Positions 1 to 11,800 of a stretch of DNA of 64,000 nt are shown here, in pieces; position 1 is the first letter of the stretch; each line of letters opens with the position of its first letter. The position numbers were made by a program, and so were the translations under genes. Source of the stretch: Limnoperna fortunei (lineage: Eukaryota > Mollusca > Bivalvia > Mytilida > Modiolidae); the NCBI GenBank assembly GCA_944474755.1, contig OX104113.1:23440432-23504431 (forward strand). Direction: 5' to 3'. Under the pieces are notes generated by a model. The model worked only from the letters and a program-made list of their open reading frames with translations. It made no database searches and was not told where the DNA came from.

Positions 1-617
1 ATATCCTCGATTCTATTTATTGTTTGGCAGCAGATATACGTTCCAAAAATATTGATTTAACAATTGAATGGATTCCCGCGCACGTAGGTTTAATCGGTAA
101 TGAAACCACAGACCGATTAGCAAAAGCAGCCCTACAAAAAGATAAAATTGACTTTAAATTACCGATGAGTTCTAACGAATTTCATTCCATAATTAAACAA
201 ATATTCAAAATAAAATGGCAAAATATTTGGAACGAACACACCGGTTCATGGTATCATAATTTAAACCCAACAATAGGACAAAAACCTTTTTTCCTTCAAG
301 GAAGCCGCTTTCATTGCAAATCTATCACAAGATTAAGATTAGGAAAAACACTTTTGGCAGGTCAAATAGGTCAGTATGTAAGAAATGTATCTCCGCTTTG
401 CCATCACTGCAATGCTCCGGAAGATATAACTCACATGTTGATAAACTGTGACAAACATCAAATAGCTAGGCAAAAACTCAAAGAAGAACTGGCGAAAATG
501 AACATAGATCAATTAGGTATCCAACAACTACTAGCACCCCCTTTAAGCATTAGAGAATCTGTATATAAACATTTGGTCAATTTCATCACGGAAATAGATT
601 ACCATAAACTAATCTAA
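1..617 (+). CDS. Non-LTR retrotransposon ORF2 C-terminus (RNase H end + CCHC finger), 5' partial
   Basis: The frame is open from the window edge (codons from base 3) to a TAA stop, so the start lies outside. The first part carries the end of an RNase HI domain: IEWIPAHVGLIGNE followed by DRLAKAA, with the conserved His and last acidic residue. About 100 residues on is a C-x2-C-x8-H-x4-C finger (CHHC...H...C) typical of the tail of ORF2 in RNase H-bearing non-LTR elements (I-superfamily-like). The RNase H would remove template RNA during target-primed reverse transcription. The stop is followed by a repeat-rich 3' region and an A-rich tail, which fits a 5'-truncated or window-cut LINE. No frame break is visible in this part. 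The exact clade cannot be set from the tail alone. Confidence 0.8.
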   Translation, partial: ILDSIYCLAADIRSKNIDLTIEWIPAHVGLIGNETTDRLAKAALQKDKIDFKLPMSSNEFHSIIKQIFKIKWQNIWNEHTGSWYHNLNPTIGQKPFFLQGSRFHCKSITRLRLGKTLLAGQIGQYVRNVSPLCHHCNAPEDITHMLINCDKHQIARQKLKEELAKMNIDQLGIQQLLAPPLSIRESVYKHLVNFITEIDYHKLI

Positions 618-1506
618 AAATACTCAAACCAGCACCTCGACGGTTTTGACGAATCAAATTATTTCTTTTATACTACACTTTGGATCCATCATATATAAAC
701 TAAACAGATGTCCTCTGCGACGGTCGCGCCTTTCAAACATTGATTTCAAAAGAGAAGTTAGCCAAGAGCTTCGTCTCGGGCACCTACTTAGGGAAATGTG
801 TCTAAATAAAGTACCCCAATCTAATAAACCTATTCCGCGGTAAAGTAGGCCAAGAGCTTCGTCTCGGGCACATACTTAGGAAAACGCGCAAGATTCAAAT
901 ACTCCTCTCTAACTAAACTATTCCAAAGTAAGGTAAGCCAAGAGCTTCGTCTCGGGCACCTTATAAGGAGAACGCGTAATATTCAACTACCCCATATCTA
1001 CTAAACTATGTAACTAACACAATCCTCAGTAAAGTAAGCCAAGAGCTCGTCTCGGGCGCCTACTGAGGAACACGCGTATTATTCTAACACCCTTTAGTAA
1101 ACTAACATAACTAATTCTCCCCAGTACGGTAAGCCAAGAGCTCGTCTCGGGCGCCTACTGAGGAACACGCGTATTATACTAACACCCTCTAGTAAACTAA
1201 CATAACTAATACTCCCCAGTAAGGTAAGCCAAGAGCTCGTCTCGGGCGCCTACTGGGGAACACGCGTATTATTATAAGACACTTTAGTAAAAAAAAGATA
1301 TAAAAAATATATTCTACAGCAAGGTAAGCCAAGAGCTCGTCTCGGGCGCCTACTGATTCTTAAAAATGGTACAAAGATAAGCTTATGTATGTATATATGT
1401 ATATATGTAAAAAAAAAAAAAAAAAAAAAAAACAAAAAAAAAAAAACAAAAAAAAACAAAACAAAAAAAAAAAAAAAAAACAAAAAAAAACAAAAAAAAA
1501 AAAAAC

Positions 1507-1570
<64 letters not shown>

Positions 1571-1600
1571 AAATAAAATAAAATTGTAAATGATCAAAAA
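618..1600 (+). mobile_element. 3' UTR and tail of the same non-LTR retrotransposon
   Basis: Downstream of the ORF2 stop lie about 730 bp of non-coding DNA made mainly of tandem repeats, then an A-rich stretch from about 1409 to 1586 broken by single C and T bases. This order (ORF2, 3' UTR, A-rich tail) is that of an inserted LINE. The long minus-strand frame here is only translated poly-A. Confidence 0.65.
761..1355 (+). repeat. Tandem repeat of about 88-101 bp, seven copies
   Basis: The core GCCAAGAGCT(T)CGTCTCGGG starts at about 761, 849, 937, 1038, 1133, 1228 and 1328, giving spacings of 88-101 bp. Units after the first three share ACGCGTATTAT and AGTAAACTAACATAACTAAT. The last copies are the most alike. 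This looks like expansion of the LINE 3' UTR. Confidence 0.85.
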
Positions 1601-1984
1601 ATCAATAAAAATATATTTATAATAAAAAATAAAAACAGAAAATTACATAAACTACGTAAGTAATTTAAATATAACAACAACAATAATAATAATAATAATA
1701 GAAAGGATGATAAATAATAGAAGATATCAAACAAAAATTAGCCTCCGTAGAAGGTAAAATAAAAAAATAAATACCAGTAAGGACACCTTTACCTTAAAAG
1801 TGAATTATAGTAAATGATAATGAATTTTTGTCCAAAACTCAAATTATTAAATTCTAAAATAGCCACATTATTAAACCCCCCAAAATCCATGTCCGTAAGG
1901 ACCGTCCGACCAAGGGCATTAAGTTGTCGGTGTAGGACGTAAAAAACTCGCCCAAGCCCAAGCAAGCCGATAGAAAACTTACAA
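1601..1984. other. No gene seen
   Basis: AT-rich sequence between the LINE tail and the large inverted-repeat element. A short (ATA)n tract lies near 1685-1700. There is no coding signal. Confidence 0.6.
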
Positions 1985-2030
1985 TTGTGACATGAACGGC
2001 CACTGATATGAGTGGCCGTTCATGTCACAA
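1985..2030. repeat. Perfect 20-bp inverted repeat at the left end of the large element
   Basis: TTGTGACATGAACGGCCACT (1985-2004) and its exact reverse complement (2011-2030) flank a 6-bp loop. The inner arm is the first 20 bp of the left terminal repeat of the 30-kb element. The outer arm is an extra, oppositely oriented copy of that terminus with no further terminal-repeat sequence beyond it. The right end (32645-32664) has only the single copy. Confidence 0.9.
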
Positions 2031-2486
2031 TAAGGATACTTCTATAATTATACTTTATCTATAATTATACTTCTCATTTCTATCATTATACTTTCTGGAA
2101 GTATAACGGTACTTTATGCTAATATAATTATACTTCATTAAAGTATCATTATATTTACGTGAAATATCATTATATTTAGTTATGTCCGAGTGTTTCAAAA
2201 ATGTATCAGTTTACTTCCTACTTGTATAGTTAAACTTGTTAAAGTATAATGATACTTCTCAAAAGTATAATGATACTTTTGAAAAGTATAATGATACTTT
2301 TGAAAAGTATAATGATACTTTTGAAAAGTATAACGATACTTCTTAGAAGTATAATGATACTTTTGAAAAGTATAACGATACTTCTTAGAAGTATAATGAT
2401 ACTTCTTAGAAGTATAATGATACTTCTTAGAAGTATAATGATACTTCTCAAAAGTATAATGATACTTGTTAAAAGTATAATGATGC
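2011..2486 (+). repeat. Left terminal inverted repeat with 12-unit subterminal array
   Basis: It opens with the 20-bp terminus, then TAAGGATACTTCTATAATTA, runs of ATTATACTT motifs, and a region (about 2160-2240) whose reverse complement is found at 32450-32520. From 2244 to 2486 there are 12 copies at a 21-bp period of AAGTAT-AATG-ATACTT, two of them with a C in the centre. Each unit is a short imperfect palindrome, a plausible array of transposase binding sites (inference). Confidence 0.88.
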
Positions 2487-3825
2487 ATTTTTAGCATGTT
2501 AATCGTATCCTATATGACCTATTATTAGACTAACCAATGAAATCTTTCGTTACTTTATTCTTGTTATCGCGAATAAACGTAAGCAATCTATTAACTTTTA
2601 TAACTGAAAATGGCAGAGAGTTTTACGTTTTGTAGTACTTGTATGTCTATCGTGGTTGGTTTTTAACCTATGTTCCAAAATAGACTACGCTTGCGCAAGT
2701 TATCCCATGTTGTCAACCGTTACACTGAATTGCCTGCAATTCTAACCTGGTCTCCTGGTTCATTTATTTTTCATTGACGCAAGCTTCACTTTAAATATAA
2801 CACTAACCTGGTCCCCTGGTGCAATATTTTTCATTTACGCAAGCTTCATTTTCAAATATAACCCCAGGTCACCACCAGTTTACTACCCGGTTTGACTGGT
2901 TGTTTAAAACGCCATGTTTGACATGTTTTAGCTAACTTTCCGCGCGTTTTGTTCCGTAGGAAATTTCTGTTAGAATACAATTGAAATAAAGTAGCTACCT
3001 GCTTCTTGTTTTCCGGCTTTCTAATTAAACTGACGTTTTCCGTAGAGGTATTTCCACAAACGAGACATAAATCTATAAAAGCATTCTTTTGATAAACAGT
3101 ATTTTTATTTGAATTTGATTACCGGACGCCGGACGTTACGTCATAATGTTTTGTATCGGAATTACGTCAGTTACAGTTAATACTGACGTAAATTTTGAGG
3201 CATTCCGAATGTTTTAAACCGGTCAAAATTTTGCGGATTCATTGCTGGTGACCTGACTGTATATTCGAACCGGAAGTCCGCTTACGGTATTGAGAATATT
3301 TAGTCAGGATCCCAGACTAAATATAACACCAGGTCAGGACCTCCGATATAAGCATTTTCATTGGTTGATAATATGACGCCATTAAATATCACATGCACAT
3401 GTCAATCTTTTTTTCAATCTGGGAATACCTTTTCTTTATAAAATTTAAATATAAATTATTTTTTACCTTTACGTTTAAATTATGAAATCATAATGTAAAC
3501 TCAGCTGAGAAATGTAAACATTGAACGTCACAAAGAGAATGACGTCAGAATACGTTTGTTCTACTTGAATTATCTATAATACTAAATGGTCAGTCTAGAG
3601 AATACCCGAACGTCAAATTTCAACCGTTGAAATCCAATGCTCCTGACCTGACGTTATATCCGAAGGCCGCTTAGGCTCATGAGGATATCATCGTCAGGGT
3701 ACCAGAATACCTGCAATTCCTCAAAACTTTTATTGAAAACTAAAAAAAAATACATATAATTCATTCTAAAGTTATTTTTACATCATAATACACAATTAAA
3801 AAATTAATATAATGCATAAATATGA

Positions 3826-3886
3826 TGGCAGGCGTACACTTTTTTCATGCAGGCGTACTTCTATTACGGCAGGCGTATGCAGGCGT
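3826..3886 (+). repeat. Cluster of four GCAGGCGTA motifs
   Basis: The 9-mer GCAGGCGTA occurs four times within about 60 bp, GC-rich words in an AT-rich setting and all in the same orientation. It lies about 2 kb upstream of the HECT gene start and next to the inverted duplication. It could be a protein-binding cluster or a decayed microrepeat. Confidence 0.6.
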
Positions 3887-4384
3887 ATTTAAGTACTACC
3901 CTAAAAAACGGCGTTCGGAAATTCTCTGCGTTGTATATACAAAGAGTGGAAAGAAACATAGTCTCGATCATCCAGACGCTTAATTGCATTTGTGCGTCTG
4001 GATTCATCTCTATATTGAACTCGTTATCATTACGCCCAAAACTGGGCGTAATTTTTGATTGGATGATATTTTTATTGTCTAAAAAATTACTTCCGTTCAT
4101 ATCAAAAGTGTATAAAAAATTGTACCAAATTTCAAACTTGAATATTTTTATAATATATTACTTTTTAAATTAATTAAACAAATATTATTGTTATGCACAA
4201 CCAAGAGATAATCTTACTGTGACGTCATTTTATAAGTATAGACCTGTTTGCATGGTTTTCCTGGTCTAAAAATAGGGCTCTAAAAATAGAATAATTGTTT
4301 TGTCTCCATCTATTGGTAGCGATGTCGCGTGAGATCTGCAAGTCCCGTGAAAATTGCAAGTTCCGCTTCCGGTATCCGGTAAAA

Positions 4385-4422
4385 CTTGTAACTCTCACGT
4401 TGGGCATCGTGAGAGTTACAAG
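4385..4422. repeat. Perfect 15-bp-arm hairpin
   Basis: CTTGTAACTCTCACG, an 8-base loop, then CGTGAGAGTTACAAG. It sits between blocks 2 and 3 of the left part of the inverted duplication and is absent from the right part. Confidence 0.85.
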
Positions 4423-5774
4423 GCTGTGAGAAACGCAAGTCTGCTATAAAAATGCAACTGTTCACATTTTAGTAAAAATAAAACAAGTCATTATTTCATT
4501 ACATAAATAAAAGAACATTTTTATGTTAAGGAATAAATAATTAAACGTAGTTTTAGGAATTACTTTGGCGTAACAAAATTTGATGTTGTGTAAGTAAAAG
4601 TAGAAATAGCAATATAATGTCTATATAAATAACGCTTTTCGTTTCTGTAAGTAGTTTATTGTATAATGCAAAGTAAAATATTGATATACTTATAATTTAA
4701 ACACTATATATCAACCATCTTGCATTTACGAGATTTGACGCACTGTTGTGATATATGGCACAACGATTTTTCCTCCTTATATGAATTCTCTAACCCTTTT
4801 TATTGCAACTTGATTTTGTACCATGTTTACTTTTGAACCAGCTGTGATAGAGACGTAAGGTTGTAATGGTCATCATTGACATTTACCTTTGAAAAAGGTC
4901 ACAAGGTAAAGGTCAAAGTTCAATGTTGAAATAATTATTTAGGTTTATTAAATATAAATAAAGTACTTTTACATCCATGCGAATTTTAAGTCTGGTAAAC
5001 CGAGGCAGTGATTGCCTATAGTGAACTGCTGAAATATTGTAAGTTGACCCAAGTGTTTAAATAAGTAGTTTTACAGCCACGAGATACGTAATTCGGGTCA
5101 AACCGAGGCCATGACTGACTAAGTAGTAGGCAACTGAAATATTATAGGTTGACTATAAATGTTTTAAATAAGTACTTTTATACAGCCATGATAATGACAA
5201 GTCTGGTCAAACCAAAGCATTGATTGCCTATAATGGTCTACTGAATTACAAAGAAGTGTATACATGCACTTGAAGTCAAATTGAGGCCTATATGGATTAA
5301 AGATGCTGGTCATTTACATTTCATGTTGTTTAAAATATTCATTTTAGTTGAAATACAATTTTTACTCAAGTTTAATATTATATAATATAACAATTTTATC
5401 TTTTAATTAAATAATATGATCACATAAATTACATTTATGATCATATAATATCCACATGGTGTTAATAGTTTACGATTAATAACTTTAATTAAAATTATCT
5501 TTTTGAAATAAAAAGTAAAAATTGGTCATACAATAAACATATTCAATTTTCTTATCATTATTCTGTGTTTACAGAACTTAGATAATTTATTTACCCCCTT
5601 CTCTAATATACCTATAAAACCTGAAATTTTGAATAGAAAGGAGTCAAACTTGCGTTTCTCACGGCGGAAGTGACTTTTAAAGAAAATATATTTTGCACAT
5701 GCGTGCTTGCAATTTTCACGGGACTTGCATATCTCACGCGACAGCGAAATTAAAACAAGGTGATCCCAGACGCT

Positions 5775-5783
5775 TATATATAT
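5775..5783 (+). promoter_or_regulatory. Possible TATA box of the HECT gene
   Basis: TATATATAT lies about 50-57 bp upstream of the start codon at 5832, inside the loop of a CCAGACGC...GCGTCTGG hairpin. The spacing would give a short 5' UTR. No experimental support; AT-rich DNA makes chance TATA words common. Confidence 0.35.
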
Positions 5784-5831
5784 GCGTCTGGGTGATCGAG
5801 ACTAAAAGAAACAGCGCGCCATTATTTGATC

Positions 5832-8800
5832 ATGGAACGGTACTCTCAACTTATGAGAAGACGAATCCAGCAAATAAGAGCGAGACCTGAAAACACAGAT
5901 GACCAAATTGATTTTGCAGCTGGGTAACAGAGTTAAACTAATCTCGGCCCTCATATAAATGACATAAAACAGATAGCCCCAGTCATGCAGTCACCCATTA
6001 CCGCCGTCCCCATTGACGGTGTTAAGCCATGTTATAGGAAAATCTCATAAGATATTTTTATCAGATTCCTTATAAAAATCCCTGCATGCATTTTTCAATC
6101 ATTTTTTATGTAGCTATTACTGTTTTTCAAGTTAAAAGGGGCCAAAGGAATAAAACAACAAGTGTTATTTTGAAATTAATGTTGAACTAAAGTCATAATT
6201 ATTTTCGTAAATTTTGCTAAAATAAATCGTATAACGTGGTATTCTTGTTTTAGTTTAGATTACTTCGTGCAATAGTGTGTCCAAAGCAATATGTTTGTCC
6301 AGCTTAATTTTTCACTCTACCCTATTTGTCCTCACAAATCAGGGTTTCTGTGTCCACATGTGTCTACGAAACCCTGACAAACTTAGCTAGGAAATGCCCG
6401 GGCTAGATGATTTCATATGATGTCAAACCTTCAAAATATCAACTAATGAAATTGCTTGAAAGAAGAAAGTATTTGGCAGTTGTCATTCTTAAGTGGGAAG
6501 AAAACGTAATGCAAAGTAATAAATAACGGTGGTAATAACAAACTATTAACGCTACTGTACAACATACACTGATTTTCATATGGTCTATGCAAAACATACG
6601 TTTGGTTTATTTACAATCGACATCGGGATATCCCTTAACCAAGTCCTGAATGAAAGCGAGCTTTTAATTGGCTACATTCAGGTATGATGTACATGTAGAC
6701 AATCAAATTAATGACTTTTAGCCCGGGAATTTCATAGCTAAGTTTGTCAGGGTTTCATGGACACAGAAACCCTGACTTGTGAGGCTGACTTGTTATAAGT
6801 AAGAAATTTAATAACATGTCCAACTTGTCCCCAACGTCAACATGTTGTGGTAGTATCAAGCTGCTCTCTGGAGAACATTTTATTTTTATTTCTATTCAAT
6901 TGATTGATATTATCCAACTGATACTAAAAGAAAAAAAATTTTCGGATGAAATTGGGATGGGGCAAATTTATTGGAGTGATTCAAGTGGGACTGAAAAATG
7001 GAAAATAAGAATTTTTTAAAACTTGACCCATTTTAAAAAGTTCATCTTTCATCTGATTCTTATCCTTTTAAGGTTTAGGAATTTTCGAACAAGTCATGAC
7101 AACAGTCCAGGTTTGACATCAGCAGCAGCAGCTTACAGACGAAGAACAAATCCATTATTTTCTTTCAAAATTTGCTGTCTGGACAGACCAACTCGAAGGA
7201 TTACCCCAATTTTGATCAGGAGGTTAAACGCATGCAATTTGGGTAGGTATCAAACATTTACTCTAATGTCCCCCCAAAAAATAAAGATGTTTCTGGTTAT
7301 CTAACTGTCCCTGTTCTTTTTTCCAGGTGATTTTCCAACCCTAACATTTTTTCTCTCAAAAAGTTCCGGAAAATCTGGTTATTTCAAGCCTGCTTCATCA
7401 TGTTTAATTTTACAATTGTTATATTGCTGATTTTCTTCCCCTACTTTATTTTTCCCCGAAACACGACCAACAAAAGGTAACAAGGCAAGTATCTGCATGC
7501 TCTAGTTTGCTATAAATTCATGTACTTGGTTTTTTGTTTATCTGCTTTAAAATAAGAGTGAGTTATGAACTGAATGCACACATTCATAGACTACATACTG
7601 TAAATTTGGAAATTATTGTGTGCATTTATTATTGCGATTCGGGGACCCCTAAAAAAATGTGAGTTCATATTTTTGCGATCTGCTGAGGTAGCAAAAAATG
7701 CAATGACAACAAATCATTAAGAAATTATCAGTTTTTTTATTAATGTTTGTCAGCAGTAAAAAATCTCTCTACAAGCAACAGATTACACATTTCATTTTCT
7801 AAAGTGATTTGCCTCTGTTGAAGATCAGAAAGACTTGTAAGATGTCTTTAATAATGAGATGATTTGTAGGTATATTGGGTACTTAAACAGTAATTTGTTT
7901 ACATCAAAGAAAAATCAGTTATATTGTGTACATGTACAATTAATTACTGTATTCAATTTAAATAGCTATGGTAGGGCTTTACAGATGGTTATATATGCAC
8001 GCTAGGTTGAGTAATTTTGTCAATGGATAAACGAAAGTAGTATTGCGAGGTTTAATTATTGCGATCAAAGAACAATCGCATTATTCGCAATAATAAAAAC
8101 ATCACAAAAATTTCTGAATTTACAGCAGTCTACATGTATATCAGGCTTTAAACAAATCCTGACCTTCCAACCCTTTTTTTAAAATGTATCTGGAAACACA
8201 GATAGTTAATTTACATGCAAAATTTTTGTCAGGCTTCTCAGCAACTACATGATGCAAGAAGATATAATTCCTCTAAGAAGCAACATCATTGATCGTCTAA
8301 ACGACATCAAATGTTGACCATGTATATATTTCACGGAGTTAGTAACTGCTAATATATTCTGTGACATTTTTAACGTTTGGATTTCAAATAATTTATTACG
8401 ATTTCACATTTTGAGAGAGTCCGTAGGATATATACGTTACAAAGTCATTTACTGACCTAATATAGAATATACACTGTCAGTGAATTCCATATGAAATTTA
8501 CTGACTGTGTATATTCTATATTAGGCCAGTAAATGACTAAATAATAATATAACAATAATAACTTTATTTGCAAAATTACACCAATGCGGGTCAAGCAAAT
8601 GCAATACAAAACAAAATACATCAAAAATCATGATCATAAGTTAATAATATATGTCCATATAATATATATACATATACAATTTAACTTATTTTTATTAATA
8701 CAATACATTACCCCTGACTGACCCCAATCTTTTGCAATTCAGTAGATTGTTTAAAAAAGTCCTTTTCTGTAAAAAGTACTGACTTGTTATTTAATAAAAA

Positions 8801-11800
8801 TAATGATTTCTTTATTTTATTATAATTGGCAAAGTCCTGACTATTTATGTTAATCTTATTTTAAAGACTATTTCTCAGTACTTCATTTGAAGTACATTGA
8901 TGAAGAAAATTATGTGTTCAACTTCATCACCTAATAATATTGCTTTATCCTATAGTACCATATAGTGGTGTTTAGCATTTCATGCCCCTAGCTCATCTAC
9001 TTCCTATTTACCAAATGAATAGATTTTTGTGCCCCGCAATGACTTGCCTGGGGGCATTACATTTTACTCATAGAAGAAAATGAGATGTGGAATAAAGTGT
9101 ACATGACACAACCTACATGAATCGGCTCCAATTAAAAAATCCACATCTTGCAATTGGCCTCAGATAAAAAATCATGGGTATGTCGGTCTGCATCTGCACA
9201 AAGCAAATTCTGTCAACCTTTTATCAGAAACCGTAATAATATAAATCAAAGTGGAAATGAAAGACTGCAGGGTGGTTTGGTATGGCGAACTGTTTTCATA
9301 TCCATCAGACTCTTACTTCCTGTTTGGGGTGTGTGTCCAATAGACACATTCTTCCATTTTTATGCCCCATTTAATATATAACATCATTGTGCTCATAAAA
9401 TTTAGTTGTCTTTTTAAGACACAAAGAAACTTCTTGTTGGAAGGAATGAAGGATTGGTTGCTTTCAGAAGAAAGATACGGGAGCTGTTTCCTGCCTTAGG
9501 TGAAACAGATTTTACATTTAAGGCAGCCACTACAGCATCCAGAAACATGTTAACAGACCTTGCATGTTCAACAATAAGGGAACTTAAGCATGTTGTGAGG
9601 GCAAAAAGCCTTTTTGTCTGTCCAGACCAGGTTTTAAGGATGAATGAAGACGTAAGTTTTTGCATGACTCCATATGTCAAAAGTCTTACATGTTTAGCTC
9701 ACCAGGACCTAGAAGTCCTTATGAGCTTATGCCATCACTTGGCATCTGCCATTGTCTGTTAACAATTTTTATAATTTTTTTCCTCTGAGATTACTTACAC
9801 CAAAAAAATCCCTGCATCCAAGCCATGAAAACTTGGGTAAGCAAATTATTTTATTATACCCCCTGCAAACTTGTTTGGAGGGTATATAGGAATCACCCTG
9901 TCTGTCTGTCCGTCTGTCTTCATTTACATCCTTTGTAAGCGCAACTCCTCCTAAACCGCTTGATGAAATTTAATGAAACTTAGCGTAAAGGAAGTGCATT
10001 ATATGTAGATGTGCATGAAGGATTTTTATTGACCTCAGTCATCATTAAGGGGAGATAATTGGACTTGAAAGGGAAGCGGGGGTATCCCTTTGTGAGCCTG
10101 CTCACAGTCCACACTTGTTTTCATAAACTCTGCCAACAAAGTTTTTATTGTATATTGACATATTGTAAGTGCAACTCCTCCTAAACCACTTGATGAATTT
10201 TAATGAAACTTTGGACGGGAAGTACATTATGTGGATCCAGAGTTAAGCATGAAGAAATTTCATTGTTTTCAGGTATCATTCAGGAGTGATAATCAGACTT
10301 TATTTAAGTTTTTCCCATTAGAGAGTCCAATTTACAAAGCAAGGGTATCCTTAGTAAGTTTGCTTATTTCATAAAAATAGGGTTGGGCGTGAAGCAGTAA
10401 ACTTTTCATTTTTTTAGCCTTAACAGAGTTTGATGAAGCTGTATGATTGATCCTTAGGGTATCCTTAAAAAAAAAGTTGGGAGCCTCTTGTTGAATTTCC
10501 AGTTTTACTGGTTCAACCACAAATTGTGGAACCTTTAATAAAATTTAGTAAATAGAAAAAAATTGAGAAAAAGGAGGTAAAATTTGTCTTTTAAAATTTG
10601 CACTTTCACCACATGTATGTATTTTAAATACATGTACCAGGTATAAAATAAAGTATTTTGATAGGGATATCACTTTTGTACCCCCACAAAAAAGTTTGGG
10701 GTATATAGGAATCACCCTGTCTGTCTAGCTGTCTGTCCATATATCATGCTTGTAACTCCTCTTAAACCACTTGGTGGATTTTTAAGAAATTTTACATTAA
10801 GTATTTAAGTACATCATATGGAAATGTACGTGAAGATATTTTATTGCTCGCAAATATCATTTAGGGCAGATATTTGGACTTTGGTTTTCACAAATAGAGT
10901 CCATTATGAAGCAAGGTATATTATCCTCGGGAAGCTTGCTTACTGTTCTACTTTCAACAGTTCTCTTTGTTTATTTGTTTTTTCTATGAACTGTTCTAAC
11001 CTTTTTGTTATAGAGCACAGCAGATCAAGCACAGTCTGATGATAATGAAGAGCTATATGATCCTGGATTGCATCAGAATAATGAAGTAAGTCAGGGTATG
11101 GAATTTACCGCAATCTGGGCAAACCTCCATATTTGCAAACAATTTTCATAAAATTTGGCTATCACTATAATTTTGGCTATAGTAGTTTTTGCTTTGCTTG
11201 CTAAGCTGAGGGAGACATTAGTATGACTTTAAGAGCGCCTCTATATCTCAAGAAGTCCAAGGTTAATGAAACTTGGCATGCATATGCCCTAGTAGAAGAC
11301 CAATCTTTTGACCTTGACAATGACTTGAGTTTCTGGAGGATCACTGAAAAATTACAAAATATATAATTACCTAGTATACTTATGCATTAGTTCAGACTAT
11401 TACAGCCAGTGATTTTGTTAGCTTGAAATTGCCTCCGAATTTCTGCTGTTTCCCCTGGAGCAAATTTCCCAATTTTGTCAAAATATTTCCCAATTTATTA
11501 CAAAAATCCCAACAAAAAACCATAAGAACAAGCGATTATGGTCTATATTATCGTTGGCTTCCATTGGAGGGTATTTTTGTCACTCTGTGTTTACGTGCCA
11601 TAACAAAACAGTGTCAGCTTGTTCATGTCTGACTTTTACCTTGTACAAATTACGCAGCAGCAAAATATGACCAGAAACCAGTTCAAAGCGGAAGAAGTTT
11701 AGAGAAATTCCAGGGCGGATATGAACTATGTGCCGGAAATTGCACAATACGATGCTGCAGTGTTAAACGAGTATTGCAATGATTTAAACATAATAATTCG

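Larger units (their letters stand above)
2487..5700. other. Left non-coding arm of the transposon
   Basis: No exon supported. It contains a roughly 70-bp direct duplication (about 2745-2865, units with ACCTGGT and ACGCAAGCTTCA), possible short inverted-repeat sequences (AGGTCACCACCAG near 2866 and CTGGTGACCT near 3242), the GCAGGCGTA cluster, and an inverted duplication described separately. About 4850-5330 holds loosely repeated units containing GGTCAAACC-like blocks. Confidence 0.5.
3960..5805. repeat. Inverted duplication around the HECT gene 5' region
   Basis: Three blocks recur in opposite orientation. (1) 3965-4005 and 5764-5802 both hold a CCAGACGC...GCGTCTGG hairpin flanked by GTCTCGATCA or TGATCGAGAC. 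(2) About 4320-4360 matches about 5705-5746 in reverse (TCGCGTGAGAT, GCAAGTCCCGTGAAAATTGC). (3) 4425-4442 matches 5647-5664 (GTGAGAAACGCAAGT). The right copy ends about 30 bp before the HECT start codon. It may be a duplicated promoter or a nested fold-back element. Confidence 0.7.

Noticed and set aside
1250..1597. Phe-rich minus-strand frame
   Set aside because: Translation of the LINE's A-rich tail.
2195..2497. Open frames of repeated heptapeptides in both terminal arrays (also 32208-32495)
   Set aside because: A 21-bp repeat without stops gives open frames on both strands; no coding signal.
7321..7480. Possible exon after a good acceptor (TTCTTTTTTCCAG) with a GTAACA donor
   Set aside because: All frames that fit the neighbours hit stops, and exons 7073-7242 and 9419-9651 join perfectly without it.
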